From Azotosporobacter soli (lineage in GTDB: Bacteria > Bacillota > Negativicutes > SG130): 64,000 nucleotides of DNA. Every line of letters begins with the position of its first letter. Positions within the stretch are counted from its first letter, which is position 1. The DNA lies in contig NZ_JAUAOA010000002.1 in NCBI RefSeq assembly GCF_030542965.1, positions 186,001 to 250,000 of the forward strand, given 5' to 3'. Below, piece after piece: positions 40,710-48,931 of the stretch. The notes under the pieces are model-generated. The model was not told where the DNA came from. It did no database searches and saw nothing but the letters and a program-made list of their open reading frames with translations. A program made the position numbers and the translations under genes.

Positions 40710-41429
40710 TTACAAAATTTTCGACAAAAAGCTCTTCGTGCGCTCTTCGGTCGCCGCGCTGAAAATTGCCTCCGGCGTTCCTTCTTCCACAATGCAGCCT
40801 TCATCCATGAAGATCACCCGGTCACCGACTTCACGCGCAAAGCCCATTTCGTGCGTGACAATCACCATCGTCATGCCCTCATTCGCCAGTTGTTTCATGA
40901 CGTCGAGGACTTCCTTGACCATTTCCGGATCAAGCGCCGACGTCGGTTCATCGAAGAGCATTACTTTAGGACGCATCGCCAGCGCGCGTGCGATCGCAAC
41001 CCGCTGCTGCTGTCCGCCCGACAATTGCTCCGGATACGCTTTCGCCTTGTCGGACAAGCCGACCTTTTCCAATAGATCCAGCGCAATTTTTTCCGCTTCC
41101 GCACGCGCCAGCTTACGCACTTTTTGCGGCGCCAGGCTGATGTTTTCCAAAACCGTCATATGCGGAAAGAGGTTGAAGCGTTGGAAGACCATACCTACTT
41201 CTTCGCGCACTTTATTAATGTTGGATTCATTCGTCAGCGGAATGCCGTCGACGACGATTTCGCCGCTGCTCGGCTCTTCCAAATAATTGATGCATCTGAG
41301 CAGCGTGCTCTTGCCGGAGCCGCTCGGTCCGATTACAACGACGACTTCCTGTTCCGCCACTTTAAGACTGACGTCTTTTAGGACATGCAGTTGGCCGAAT
41401 TTTTTATGTATATTCTTAATGCTTATCAT
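40710..41429 (-). CDS. Polar amino-acid ABC transporter ATP-binding protein (GlnQ type)
   Basis: 239 residues with Walker [15 protein letters not shown]-loop FQRFNLFPH, signature [14 protein letters not shown], Walker [16 protein letters not shown] and H-loop VTHEM. Closest in pattern to GlnQ/ArtM/HisP ATPases of polar amino-acid uptake systems. The ATG overlaps the permease stop by 14 bases, with a GGAGGT site inside the permease gene. Confidence 0.93.
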   Translation of the reverse strand: MISIKNIHKKFGQLHVLKDVSLKVAEQEVVVVIGPSGSGKSTLLRCINYLEEPSSGEIVVDGIPLTNESNINKVREEVGMVFQRFNLFPHMTVLENISLAPQKVRKLARAEAEKIALDLLEKVGLSDKAKAYPEQLSGGQQQRVAIARALAMRPKVMLFDEPTSALDPEMVKEVLDVMKQLANEGMTMVIVTHEMGFAREVGDRVIFMDEGCIVEEGTPEAIFSAATEERTKSFLSKIL

Positions 41430-42081
41430 CGATCTTATACCTCCGCTCCAAATAAGCCACGAGACGCGAAATCGTGAACGTCATCGTCAGATAGATGAGC
41501 GCGACCATCGTCCAGATTTCGAACGAGGCATAGGTTCGCGCAATGATCAGCTGGCCGCTGCGCGTCAATTCTTCAAAACCGATGACCGAAACCAGCGACG
41601 AGTCTTTCAGCATCGCGATGAATTCATTGCCAAGCGGCGGGATGATCCGTTTGAACGCCTGCGGCAAAACAATGTAACGCATCGTCTGCGCCCAGGTCAT
41701 GCCCAGCGAGCGTCCCGCTTCCATTTGCCCTTTATCGATCGACTGGATGCCGCCGCGAAAGATTTCCGCAACGTATGCACCGCTGTTGATGCTGCACGCC
41801 GTGATCGCGGCAATGAACGGATCGACGCGCTGGCCGACGATAAGCGGCAACGCGAAATAAATCAGGAAGATCTGCACCAAAAGCGGCGTACCACGCACAA
41901 AATCGACATAGACCGCGGCAAAGGCCCTAAGCAGCCACTTGCTCGAGAGACGCCCAAGGCTCATCAGCATGCCGATGAAAAGGCCGAAAGCCACACTTAG
42001 CGCCGTAATCTTAACAGTCACCATCGCCCCTGCCAGCAGCAGAGGCAAGGAGCGGCTAATGAGTTCAAAATTCAAATCCAT
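41416..42081 (-). CDS. Polar amino-acid ABC transporter permease (HisM/GlnP type)
   Basis: 221 residues, about five helices. The N-terminal [19 protein letters not shown] and the EAA loop [20 protein letters not shown] are typical of His/Glu/Gln permeases. It probably works as a homodimer, with the ATPase encoded next and one or more of the three binding proteins encoded upstream. About 400 bases, including repeat A7, separate it from the nearest binding protein gene, so transcription may be independent. Confidence 0.92.
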   Translation of the reverse strand: MDLNFELISRSLPLLLAGAMVTVKITALSVAFGLFIGMLMSLGRLSSKWLLRAFAAVYVDFVRGTPLLVQIFLIYFALPLIVGQRVDPFIAAITACSINSGAYVAEIFRGGIQSIDKGQMEAGRSLGMTWAQTMRYIVLPQAFKRIIPPLGNEFIAMLKDSSLVSVIGFEELTRSGQLIIARTYASFEIWTMVALIYLTMTFTISRLVAYLERRYKIDDKH

Positions 42082-42304
42082 ACCCAGTCACACCCTTGTC
42101 TTTATAATCAAAAAAGCCTTGCATATAAATGCACATACTGATTATATGCATCCAACCCTACCCTGTCAATGATTGTAAGGCTAAAGTTGGAGATTTTTTT
42201 AAAATCGCAAAGGCACAACGTCGACATAGTAAGACGAACGATGTTAGCAAATCAACACGAAAAGCAGGCGATTGAAAAAAAGGAAACCGCCCCTAAGCGC
42301 CAGC

Positions 42305-42412
42305 GGTCAGAGTGTAGAAAATTGAAAAATAGAATGCGCTAACACGAGAATTTGAAGTGGACCAGTCATCGACCCGGCGAGAAGAAAAAACCTCTTCCCG
42401 TCTTCGTGTTAA
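42305..42412. repeat. Family A inverted repeat, copy A7 (extended form)
   Basis: CTAACACGA (42339-42347) opposite TCTTCGTGTTAA (42401-42412), with an inner GACCAGTCATCGACCCGG-like segment as in A1. The 42305-42342 flank (TCAGAGTGTAGAAAATTG...) repeats the A1 flank nearly exactly. A further half-site AACACGAAAAGC is at 42254. No gene is seen in 42082-42485. Confidence 0.8.
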
Positions 42413-42434
42413 TGGCCTTTGTGTCTGAAAATGC

Positions 42435-42477
42435 AAAAGGCTGCCGCGAATCGGTTTCCCTGTCGCGACAGCCTTTT
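42435..42477 (-). terminator. Terminator of binding-protein gene 1
   Basis: AAAAGGCTGCCGCG (42435-42448) and CGCGACAGCCTTTT (42464-42477), 13 of 14 pairs. Confidence 0.9.
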
Positions 42478-42485
42478 CATTCATA

Positions 42486-43265
42486 TTACGCTTGCGGCTT
42501 TTTGCCGAACCATTTTTCGTAGATCTTGTCATACTCGCCGTTTTTCTTCAATTCTTCGAGCGCTTTGTTGACTTTCTCGGTCAGTTCGCCGTTCTTCTTG
42601 GCAATCGCCATGCCGTAGTCCTCGGCATTGCTGATTTCGCTCAGCAGCTTGGCGGACTTGTCGCCGCTCTTGGCCATGTAATATTGATTAACCGGCAAGT
42701 CGTTGACCACCGCATCGACGCCGCCTGCCTTCAATTCCATATACGATTCGGCATTGCTGTTAAACTCGCGCACTGTAGCGCCTTTGATTTTCTTAGCTTC
42801 CTCTGCGCCGGTCGTACCGATCTGCACGGCAATTTTCTTGCCTTCCAGTTCTTTAAAGCCTTTGATCGTCTGATTGTCCGCTTTTACGATGATCGAAAGA
42901 CCGGATTTGTAATACGGTTTGGAAAAGCTGACTTTTTCCGCGCGTTCCGGCGTGATGCTCATGCCGGATACGATCAAGTCGATGTTGCCGCCTTCGAGCG
43001 CCGGGATCAGGCCGTCAAAGCCCATGCTTTGGATTTGCACTTCATAGCCCATCTGTTTGCCGACCGCTCTGGCCAGATCCATATCGAAGCCGACATACTC
43101 CTTGCTCTGCTCATCTTGGAATTCAAACGGCGGGAACGTCGTTTCCGCACCGACTTTCAATACCTTTGCCGCCGGCTTGTCCGCCGCTTTTTGGCCGCAG
43201 CCCGCCAGGCCCAGTAAGAGAACCAGCAACGCCGCCATCATTACCATCATCCGTTTGTTAAACAT
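42486..43265 (-). CDS. Amino-acid ABC transporter substrate-binding lipoprotein, paralogue 1
   Basis: 259 residues from the ATG at 43263-43265 (MFNKRMMVMMAALLVLLLGL), preceded by a GGGGGC site. The lipobox LAGC gives a lipoprotein anchored outside the membrane. SBP family 3 core: FPPFEFQDEQSKEYVGFDMD, GMSITPERAEKVSFSKPYY, IAVQIGTTGAEEAKK. The arginine in SITPERAE and the aspartate in GGVDAVVNDLPV are those that bind the amino-acid alpha groups. Nearest of three paralogues to the permease. It has its own terminator. Confidence 0.93.
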   Translation of the reverse strand: MFNKRMMVMMAALLVLLLGLAGCGQKAADKPAAKVLKVGAETTFPPFEFQDEQSKEYVGFDMDLARAVGKQMGYEVQIQSMGFDGLIPALEGGNIDLIVSGMSITPERAEKVSFSKPYYKSGLSIIVKADNQTIKGFKELEGKKIAVQIGTTGAEEAKKIKGATVREFNSNAESYMELKAGGVDAVVNDLPVNQYYMAKSGDKSAKLLSEISNAEDYGMAIAKKNGELTEKVNKALEELKKNGEYDKIYEKWFGKKPQA

Positions 43266-43375
43266 CTGTCCGCCCCCTGTTAATAGATAATTTTTCCACT
43301 TATAATAATACACATTTTACGTACTTTTATCAACACTTGTCCCTCGTTTTTTTGCAATAATCACATACTGCGCAC

Positions 43376-43428
43376 AAAACAGGCTGTCTTCGTGATGAAT
43401 GTAATCCACCAAACCAAGACAGCCTGTT
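43376..43428 (-). terminator. Terminator of binding-protein gene 2
   Basis: AACAGGCTGTCTT (43378-43390) and AAGACAGCCTGTT (43416-43428), a 13-bp perfect stem with a 25-base loop, followed by TTTG on the minus strand. Confidence 0.85.
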
Positions 43429-43440
43429 CCTCTTCTTACT

Positions 43441-44217
43441 TTATTGGACGGGCTTTTTGCCGAACCATTTCACGTAGATTTTTTCATACTCGCCATTTTT
43501 CTTCAGCTCATCGAGTGCTTTGTTGATTTTCTCGTTCAGCTCGGCATTCTTTTTGCTGCTGGCGATGCCGTATTCTTCAGAGCTCATCGGCTCGCCGGTG
43601 AGCTTGGCATCTTTGGCTGCGCTCTTCGCAATGTAATATTCGTTAACCGGCAGATCGTTGACCACCGCGTCGACGCCGCCGGCCTTCAACTCAAGAAAAG
43701 CTTCCGGTGCGGTGTTGAATTCGCGAATCTGAGCGTTCTTTATCTTCTTCGCTTCCTCGGCTCCGGTCGTGCCGATCTGCACGCCGATCCGCTTGCCTGC
43801 AAGATCCGCAAATGATTTGATCGCGGTGTTATCCGCTTTTACCACGATGGACTGACCCGATTTGTAATACGGCTTGGAAAAATTCACTTTCGCCGCGCGT
43901 TCCGGCGTGATCGTCATCGCCGAAATGCTGACGTCGATGTTGCCCGCTTCCAATGCCGGTATGATGCCGTCAAAGTTCATGCTCTGCACCTGCACCTCAT
44001 AGCCCATCTGCTTGCCGACCGCCTTGATCAAATCCATATCGAAACCGACATAGTCTTTGCTGCCTTCGTCCTGGAACTCAAACGGCGCGAATGCAGTGTC
44101 CGAACCGACTTTGAGAATTTTAGCCTCTTTCTTTTGTTCAGCGCAGCCGCCGAGCAGCAGCGCCAATGCAACGACAGTTAACAGGATACTCGTGAACCAT
44201 GTTTTCTTCATCATCAT
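43441..44217 (-). CDS. Amino-acid ABC transporter substrate-binding lipoprotein, paralogue 2
   Basis: About 258 residues. Three consecutive ATG codons (44209-44217) follow GGAGAGG; the outermost is given, the second has the best spacing. Lipobox LGGC. Family 3 solute-binding core nearly parallel to its neighbours (FAPFEFQDEGSKDYVGFDMD, AMTITPERAAKVNFSKPYY, GVQIGTTGAEEAKKIKN). The conserved ligand-binding residues are kept, so it is functional. Flanked by its own terminator and a separate A/T-rich upstream region. Confidence 0.92.
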   Translation of the reverse strand: MMMKKTWFTSILLTVVALALLLGGCAEQKKEAKILKVGSDTAFAPFEFQDEGSKDYVGFDMDLIKAVGKQMGYEVQVQSMNFDGIIPALEAGNIDVSISAMTITPERAAKVNFSKPYYKSGQSIVVKADNTAIKSFADLAGKRIGVQIGTTGAEEAKKIKNAQIREFNTAPEAFLELKAGGVDAVVNDLPVNEYYIAKSAAKDAKLTGEPMSSEEYGIASSKKNAELNEKINKALDELKKNGEYEKIYVKWFGKKPVQ

Positions 44218-44318
44218 CTTCCTCTCCAAATACACTTTTGTTTTTACATTTATAACTATACGCACTTGCGCATATTCAAGCAATATGTTGCAAGAAAATA
44301 TCCATGTATACTTTTATG

Positions 44319-44353
44319 AAAAGACACTGTGCGTTTTCTGCACAGTGTCTTTT
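44319..44353 (-). terminator. Terminator of binding-protein gene 3
   Basis: AAAAGACACTGTGC (44319-44332) and GCACAGTGTCTTTT (44340-44353), a perfect 14-bp stem. Confidence 0.95.
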
Positions 44354-44361
44354 CTATCACC

Positions 44362-45138
44362 TTATGCTTGCGGCGGTTTCTTGCCGAACCATTTCAGGTA
44401 CAGCTTCTCGTATTCGCCGTTTTTCTTCAGTTCATCGAGCGCTTTGTTAATCTTCTCGGTCAGTTCCGTATTCTTCTTGCCGATCGCAATGCCGTATTCT
44501 TCCGCGCTCACTACGTCGCCGACGATCTTCGCGTCTTTCGCGCCGGTCTTAACGATGTAGTATTCATTGACCGGCAGGTCGTTGACCACCGCATCCGCAC
44601 CGCCCGCTTTCAGTTCCATGAATGCTTCGGCAGAGCTGTTAAACTCACGCACCTGTGCATTTTTGATTTTCTTTGCTTCGCTCGCGCCGGTCGTACCGAT
44701 CTGCACGGCAATCTTCTTGCCTTCCAAATCGCCGAAGCCCTTGATCGTCGCATTGTCAGCCTTGACTACCACAGCCAGGCCGGATTTATAGTACGGTTTG
44801 GAGAAATTCACTTTTTGGCTCCGCTCAGCGGTGATCGTCATGCCGGTCGCCGCAATGTCAATGTTGCCGGATTCGATGCCGGGAATGATGCCGTCAAAAT
44901 TCATGTTCTGGATCTGCACTTCGTAGCCCATCTGCTTGCCAAGCGCTTTTGCCAGGTCGATATCAAAGCCGACATATTCTTTGGTGCTTTCATCCTGGAA
45001 CTCAAACGGCGCAAACGCAGCGTCCGTTCCCACCTTCAATACTTTCGGCGCCGCCTTTTCCTGGCTGCCGCAGCCAGTCACTGCAAAGACCAGCGCCAGC
45101 ACCGCCAGCAACAAGCCTGTTTTAAATTTCTTATTCAT
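44362..45138 (-). CDS. Amino-acid ABC transporter substrate-binding lipoprotein, paralogue 3
   Basis: 258 residues from the ATG at 45136-45138 (MNKKFKTGLLLAVLALVFAV), with GGGGGA seven bases upstream. Lipobox VTGC. Same family 3 core (FAPFEFQDESTKEYVGFDID, GMTITAERSQKVNFSKPYY, VQIGTTGASEAKKIKNAQV). It differs from the others in the loops around the ligand cleft. No permease or ATPase gene is adjacent, so all three probably deliver to the one transporter at 40.7-42.1 kb. Confidence 0.93.
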   Translation of the reverse strand: MNKKFKTGLLLAVLALVFAVTGCGSQEKAAPKVLKVGTDAAFAPFEFQDESTKEYVGFDIDLAKALGKQMGYEVQIQNMNFDGIIPGIESGNIDIAATGMTITAERSQKVNFSKPYYKSGLAVVVKADNATIKGFGDLEGKKIAVQIGTTGASEAKKIKNAQVREFNSSAEAFMELKAGGADAVVNDLPVNEYYIVKTGAKDAKIVGDVVSAEEYGIAIGKKNTELTEKINKALDELKKNGEYEKLYLKWFGKKPPQA

Positions 45139-45240
45139 GATTTCGTCCCCCTTGCGGATATTATTCTTTCGATGTTTATAATTATACATTTAACATGCAT
45201 AATTAGTCAATAGTATTTTAAAAAATATCTCGCAACTCTT

Positions 45241-45361
45241 TTAACACGAAGAAGGGAAGACAAGAAGATAAGTATTCCCATTATTCATCATGCCTCCTAA
45301 AAAATTATCGCTGGCGCTCAGCCCGCGACTTCCTTTCTTCCACTCTTCCTTTCTTCGTGTT
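45241..45361. repeat. Family A inverted repeat, copy A8
   Basis: TTAACACGAAGA (45241-45252) opposite TTCTTCGTGTT (45351-45361), with GGGAAGACAAGAAG and CTTCCACTCTTCCTTTC inner arms. Rightmost copy in the window. Confidence 0.85.
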
Positions 45362-45392
45362 CATCCGCCTCCTCTTCCGGTGCAACAAAAAA

Positions 45393-45417
45393 GCCTGGAT
45401 AGTTAATCTATCCAGGC
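45393..45417 (-). terminator. Terminator of the second zinc-ribbon gene
   Basis: GCCTGGATAG (45393-45402) and CTATCCAGGC (45408-45417), followed by TTTTTTG on the minus strand. Confidence 0.95.
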
Positions 45418-45432
45418 CTAACTATACAATTG

Positions 45433-45726
45433 TTATCTTGAGCGTGCGTTGAAGCACTCGCGACAATAGACCGGACGGTCTAAACGCGGTTCGAACGGCA
45501 CTTGCGTCTCTACGCCGCATTCGGCGCAAACCACTGTGAACATTTCGCGCGGCGCCCCGGAACGTTCGCCGCTTTCGCGACTTTGTTTCTTGGCACTGCG
45601 GCAATCACGGCAACGAGCCGGTTCGTTCTCGAATCCTTTTTCAGCGTAAAATTCCTGTTCACCTGCGGAGAAGATGAATTCCGCGCCGCAATCCTTGCAC
45701 GTAAGCGTTTTGTCCTCAAAAGCCAT
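45433..45726 (-). CDS. Small zinc-ribbon protein, paralogue 2
   Basis: 97 residues starting MAFEDKTLTCKDCGAEFIFS. Four Cys pairs (CKDCG, CRDCR, CAECG, CRECF) line up with the protein at 9.1-9.4 kb, and the segments AGEQEFYAEKGFENEPARC and VPFEPRLDRPVYC are almost the same. ATG at 45724-45726 after GTGAGGGG; the 18-codon upstream extension lacks an RBS and crosses a hairpin. Function unknown. Unlike paralogue 1 it lies downstream of a long structured RNA region that may be its leader. Confidence 0.87.
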   Translation of the reverse strand: MAFEDKTLTCKDCGAEFIFSAGEQEFYAEKGFENEPARCRDCRSAKKQSRESGERSGAPREMFTVVCAECGVETQVPFEPRLDRPVYCRECFNARSR

Positions 45727-45761
45727 AAAAATCCCCTCACCTTTTTGAAAGTAGTAGCACA

Positions 45762-45804
45762 CCAGGCTTTGTCGGGTCAAACTGACCCGAACAAAGAACG
45801 CTGG
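45762..45804 (-). other. Long hairpin just upstream of zinc-ribbon gene 2
   Basis: On the minus strand CCAG, CTTTGT and CGGGTCA pair with TGACCCG, ACAAAG and CTGG around GTT, about 17 base pairs in all with small bulges. No T-run follows, so it is not a standard terminator. It lies about 35 bases before the gene start. Confidence 0.6.
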
Positions 45805-45838
45805 TTATACTCAAGTCCGTAAAGGCCTGATTATAAGG

Positions 45839-46078
45839 ACCCTTTTGCTTAGCCGACCTGGTCTTTGCCCCCACACTCGCCTGCTGGAAGTTTTGCTACT
45901 AGAAGTTAATCGCTCACTACTAATCCTCTCGACCATCGCCGCCCCAAGGGCGTCGTGTCCGGCAGGTCTTACCTCTAAGCCGCACCATGCTCAAAGCCGC
46001 TTTGGGCTCCTTACGTGGATCGTTTCGCCTGCGACTGGCATCGATTTTCAACCACAGACCTAAGCAATAAGGTTCTCG
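45839..46078 (-). ncRNA. Structured non-coding RNA of unrecognised class (about 240 nt)
   Basis: A strong promoter fires into a stretch with no credible ORF but many pairings. A terminal stem joins ACCTTATTGCTTAG (46060-46073) to CTAAGCAAAAGGGT (45839-45852), 13 of 14 pairs including G-U. Inside are GTGG/CCAC, CAAAGC/GCTTTG, AGGT/ACCT and CGCCC/GGGCG hairpins. I do not recognise RNase P, tmRNA, SRP, 6S or a known riboswitch core; a raiA-type RNA or a lineage-specific RNA are possibilities. It may be a free RNA or the leader of the zinc-ribbon gene, since no T-run ends it. Confidence 0.65.
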
Positions 46079-46084
46079 ACTTAC

Positions 46085-46113
46085 ATTATAGAATTATCGT
46101 CATAAAATTGCAA
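46085..46113 (-). promoter_or_regulatory. Strong sigma-A type promoter of the structured RNA
   Basis: Minus strand TTGCAA (46108-46113), exactly 17 bases, TATAAT (46085-46090). It lies right after the terminator of the FliD-like gene, so it starts a new transcription unit. Confidence 0.8.
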
Positions 46114-46133
46114 GGAAAAGCCAAGTAAATTTA

Positions 46134-46160
46134 AAAGGGATGACCGCTCGTCATCCCTTT
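46134..46160 (-). terminator. Terminator of the FliD-like gene
   Basis: AAAGGGATGAC (46134-46144) and GTCATCCCTTT (46150-46160), with T residues after the stem on the minus strand. Confidence 0.9.
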
Positions 46161-46167
46161 ACTGTAA

Positions 46168-47475
46168 CTAAATTCGCATATCCATGAACAATCCCTGCGC
46201 TCCGTTCAAGCCGCCCATGCTGTTGCCCAGCAACATCTGCAGGTTCGATTGCTGCGCCTGGCTGTCGTAGGTTTTCCAGTCCATGTATTGCGGCGCTTGC
46301 AGATATTGATTCGCGGCCGTGTTCATAGCCTGCTTGCTGACCGATTCCAAACGTCCGGACAAGCCGCCTGAACCGCTCAATGCATTTTCAACCTGATCGG
46401 GATTTTTTCTCAGTGCGTCCGACAACTTAGTCTGATCCAATTTCAGTTCCCCGGTCGCCGTGTCCTGCGTGATGCCGATATTGGCCAACGCACTTTGGTT
46501 GCTCTGCGATACGCTGTTGCCCAGACGATCCAGCAGATGCTGGCCGCGTCGCGTCAGATCGCCTTGCCCCATCGTATCGAGCGTCTTGTTGTAGGCATCG
46601 ACCAGATTCTGCGTCGCCTTTACCACCGCGCCGCTATCCTTTGCCACCTTGACGGTGGCCGCATTCAGATTGCCTTTGTTGTCGGCAGTCACGGCATTGA
46701 GCTGGAACGTCACATTTCCGTTGTCCGTCGTGACTTTATTGCTTGCTGAGCTGTACGCCGTGCCGTTAATCGTATACTTGGCATCCGCCGCTTGTTGCAC
46801 GGTATTGCCGACGCCCAGTCCCGCCACTGCACCGCCGCTGATGTCGCGCAGCGAAAAGGTCTGCGTCGCGCCGGTCGTCTTCGATTCGAGGCTCAGGAAA
46901 TTCTTGCCTTGCTTGTCGGTCTGTACCGATGCCGTGACATCGAGCTTCGCCGCATTGATCGAACCGGCAAATTTATCGAGCGTCTGCTTGTTCGTATCGG
47001 TTGCCAGCACATTGACCGAGAGTTGTTTTTCCGCACCGCTGCCCACCTTTATGCCGAAGGTGTGGCTGCCGCTGCTGAGCGCACCGTAGGCAGAGCCGGA
47101 AAAAGAAGTTCCCGTATTGCGCTGCGTGGTCGCGAGCTGCGTAACGCCGACCGAATAACTGGCGTTCGTCGCGGTCTTCTTCGCCGTTCCTGTTACTGCC
47201 GCATTGTTGGAGGTGACCGCCTTCTGCTCAAATGAGTCGCTTGTCACGCTCTTGGCCGCGGTATTCAACTCTTTCCAGCTGCTGCTGAACGACTGCACCG
47301 ACTGCTTGTAATCGCTTTGCTGCTGCTGGAAACTCTGTGAGAAAAGCGGCGCCAACGCCTGTAGCGATCCCGGATACATACTGAGCGACTGGGAATTCGT
47401 CGTATTGAAAACGCCCAGCGATGTCGGCGGCTGCACATTGAACATGTTCGTCCTTAATGCCGGTATCGTAGCCAT
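46168..47475 (-). CDS. FliD-like flagellar cap (hook-associated protein 2) family protein
   Basis: 435 residues from the ATG at 47473-47475 (MATIPALRTNMFNVQPP) after AAAGGAGGGA. Helical N-terminal region, then a Ser/Thr/Asn/Gly-rich middle with repeated TQLATTQRN-type and LSLESKTTGATQTF segments, and a helical C terminus (VDAYNKTLDTMGQGDLTRRG, LKLDQTKLSDALRKNPDQVE) typical of FliD_C. No signal peptide, as expected for export by the flagellar type III system. It may be the true cap or a FliD paralogue; fliS and fliC are not in the window. The glycan operon next door fits flagellin modification. Confidence 0.7.
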   Translation of the reverse strand: MATIPALRTNMFNVQPPTSLGVFNTTNSQSLSMYPGSLQALAPLFSQSFQQQQSDYKQSVQSFSSSWKELNTAAKSVTSDSFEQKAVTSNNAAVTGTAKKTATNASYSVGVTQLATTQRNTGTSFSGSAYGALSSGSHTFGIKVGSGAEKQLSVNVLATDTNKQTLDKFAGSINAAKLDVTASVQTDKQGKNFLSLESKTTGATQTFSLRDISGGAVAGLGVGNTVQQAADAKYTINGTAYSSASNKVTTDNGNVTFQLNAVTADNKGNLNAATVKVAKDSGAVVKATQNLVDAYNKTLDTMGQGDLTRRGQHLLDRLGNSVSQSNQSALANIGITQDTATGELKLDQTKLSDALRKNPDQVENALSGSGGLSGRLESVSKQAMNTAANQYLQAPQYMDWKTYDSQAQQSNLQMLLGNSMGGLNGAQGLFMDMRI

Positions 47476-47587
47476 GTTTCTCCCTCCTTTTGAGGTTTCT
47501 TCGAAATAACACACTCCGTCCTATTCTACATTCCCATTTTATCACATTACTGTCAATATTCAAATAGGAATATTGACTCAATTCTGT

Positions 47588-48664
47588 CTATACCACCAGG
47601 TCCACCTGCTGCATGCTGCCCACCTGTCCATCTTCGCGCAAAAAGACGCCGCTGCTGCGCACTTGGCCCTGCAGCTTGTTCTCGCTGTCCTTATGCGAAA
47701 ACTCGCTCGCCACATTGCCGAGGTAAATCGCGCCGACGCCAGCCTGTCCTAGCGCCAAAAGACGATCCTGCCCGGCTTGATCCTTCGTCCAGATGCGCAA
47801 CTTGTTATAGATCGGATCATTTTCATCGATCCAGCCGTTGCCGTCCCCGTCATACGCTTTCAATTCATTAAAGCCGCTGCCGCTTTGCGGCCCGAACAAT
47901 TCCTTGCCATTGTTGATCTTTCCGTCATTGTTCAAATCAAGCGCGAGAAAACCGCTGCCCTTGCTGACGAATGACATCTGTTCCGCATTGCCGTCGCTGT
48001 CCAGATCAAAATGATATTTTTCTTCGCTCAGGCTTGCAGCAGCGCCGCCATAATTGATGACCAGCGGATCTTTTAGCGCATCGCCGGCCCTAATGTCAAC
48101 GCGCTGCTCCGTCATGAAGCTGCGGCTCATCCCGACCTCCAGATTAAAGTCGATTTGCCGCCCATCCGCTGTTTTGACTTGCCCCTTTGCGCTGAACTGC
48201 ATGCTCTCCTCTTCGACATGGCGTTGCAGCGAATGATACTCAAAACCCCAGCCCCGCGGTTGGTTTGCGGCAACGTGCCGTGCACCGCCTTGACGGAGAA
48301 TCGAGGCATCACTTGTTTGATCAGCAACCTTCAGTTCCATCTTGTCGAGCATATAGAATTTGATCTTCTTCCCCGTCAGATTCTCGATGAACTTTTGGAT
48401 CAGCAGCAGCTTTTGCTTATCGGCGTCGCTGATCTCGTAGAGCGGCTTTTCCTCGACCGGCTTGGCCAATTCCGCCTGCAGCGCCGCCTTCGCCCGCTCT
48501 GAGATCTGCAGCGCCACCGCCGCCTGTTCCGTGATGCCGCCCGCGACCTGCTCAGCCGACACCTGCTGGTTGCCCACCCAGGCCCGCATCGATTCCTGCC
48601 TGAGATCCGCCTCCGACTTTTCACTCTTAGCGCTTAGCGCTACCTGGGATGTTTCGATTCGCAT
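47588..48664 (-). CDS. Protein with EF-hand-like calcium loops, function unknown
   Basis: 358 residues from the ATG at 48662-48664 (MRIETSQVALSAKSEKSEAD), with AGGAGGAG six bases upstream. N-terminal half is helical and Ala/Glu-rich. Residues about 225-320 carry three Asp/Asn-rich loops: FDLDSDGNAEQMSF, LDLNNDGKINNGKELFG and YDGDGNGWIDENDPI, each fitting DxDxDG calcium loops. No signal peptide, so non-classical or type I secretion is possible. Proteins of this kind occur near flagellar and surface genes, but the role is unknown. Confidence 0.65.
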   Translation of the reverse strand: MRIETSQVALSAKSEKSEADLRQESMRAWVGNQQVSAEQVAGGITEQAAVALQISERAKAALQAELAKPVEEKPLYEISDADKQKLLLIQKFIENLTGKKIKFYMLDKMELKVADQTSDASILRQGGARHVAANQPRGWGFEYHSLQRHVEEESMQFSAKGQVKTADGRQIDFNLEVGMSRSFMTEQRVDIRAGDALKDPLVINYGGAAASLSEEKYHFDLDSDGNAEQMSFVSKGSGFLALDLNNDGKINNGKELFGPQSGSGFNELKAYDGDGNGWIDENDPIYNKLRIWTKDQAGQDRLLALGQAGVGAIYLGNVASEFSHKDSENKLQGQVRSSGVFLREDGQVGSMQQVDLVV

Positions 48665-48858
48665 TCTGATCTCCTCCTTGATTTCAGACGTTTTGCAAAG
48701 ACGGTTCCGATTACGATATTCCTTTATCATCAGAACAGTCCTCATACTATTGTTATCGTATAAATTCATTGCAAGTATAAGTATCGGCAAACATCTCGTC
48801 CACAAATAAATAAACCATCATATCGCTTCTTACAAATCAGCATGTCCTTTAAAAAGCA

Positions 48859-48893
48859 AACAACCCAATCAGCGTTAGCTAACTTGGGTTGTT
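48859..48893 (-). terminator. Terminator of the glycan operon
   Basis: AACAACCCAA (48859-48868) and TTGGGTTGTT (48884-48893), followed by TGCTTTTT on the minus strand, about 40 bases after the hisH stop. It closes the operon that enters from the right edge. Confidence 0.92.
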
Positions 48894-48931
48894 CACCTGT
48901 CTCTCTATTTTCTTTCATCTTTAAAACATTT

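Noticed and set aside
45839-46078. Cobalamin riboswitch suggested by AAGACCTGCC
   Set aside because: The B12-box-like piece lies mid-molecule, and the other conserved cobalamin elements and a cobalamin-related gene are absent.
45839-46078. RNase P RNA, tmRNA or SRP RNA
   Set aside because: No GAGGAAAGTCC or ACAGAAA core, no tag ORF with tRNA-like ends, and no SRP GGAAGCAG tetraloop motif.
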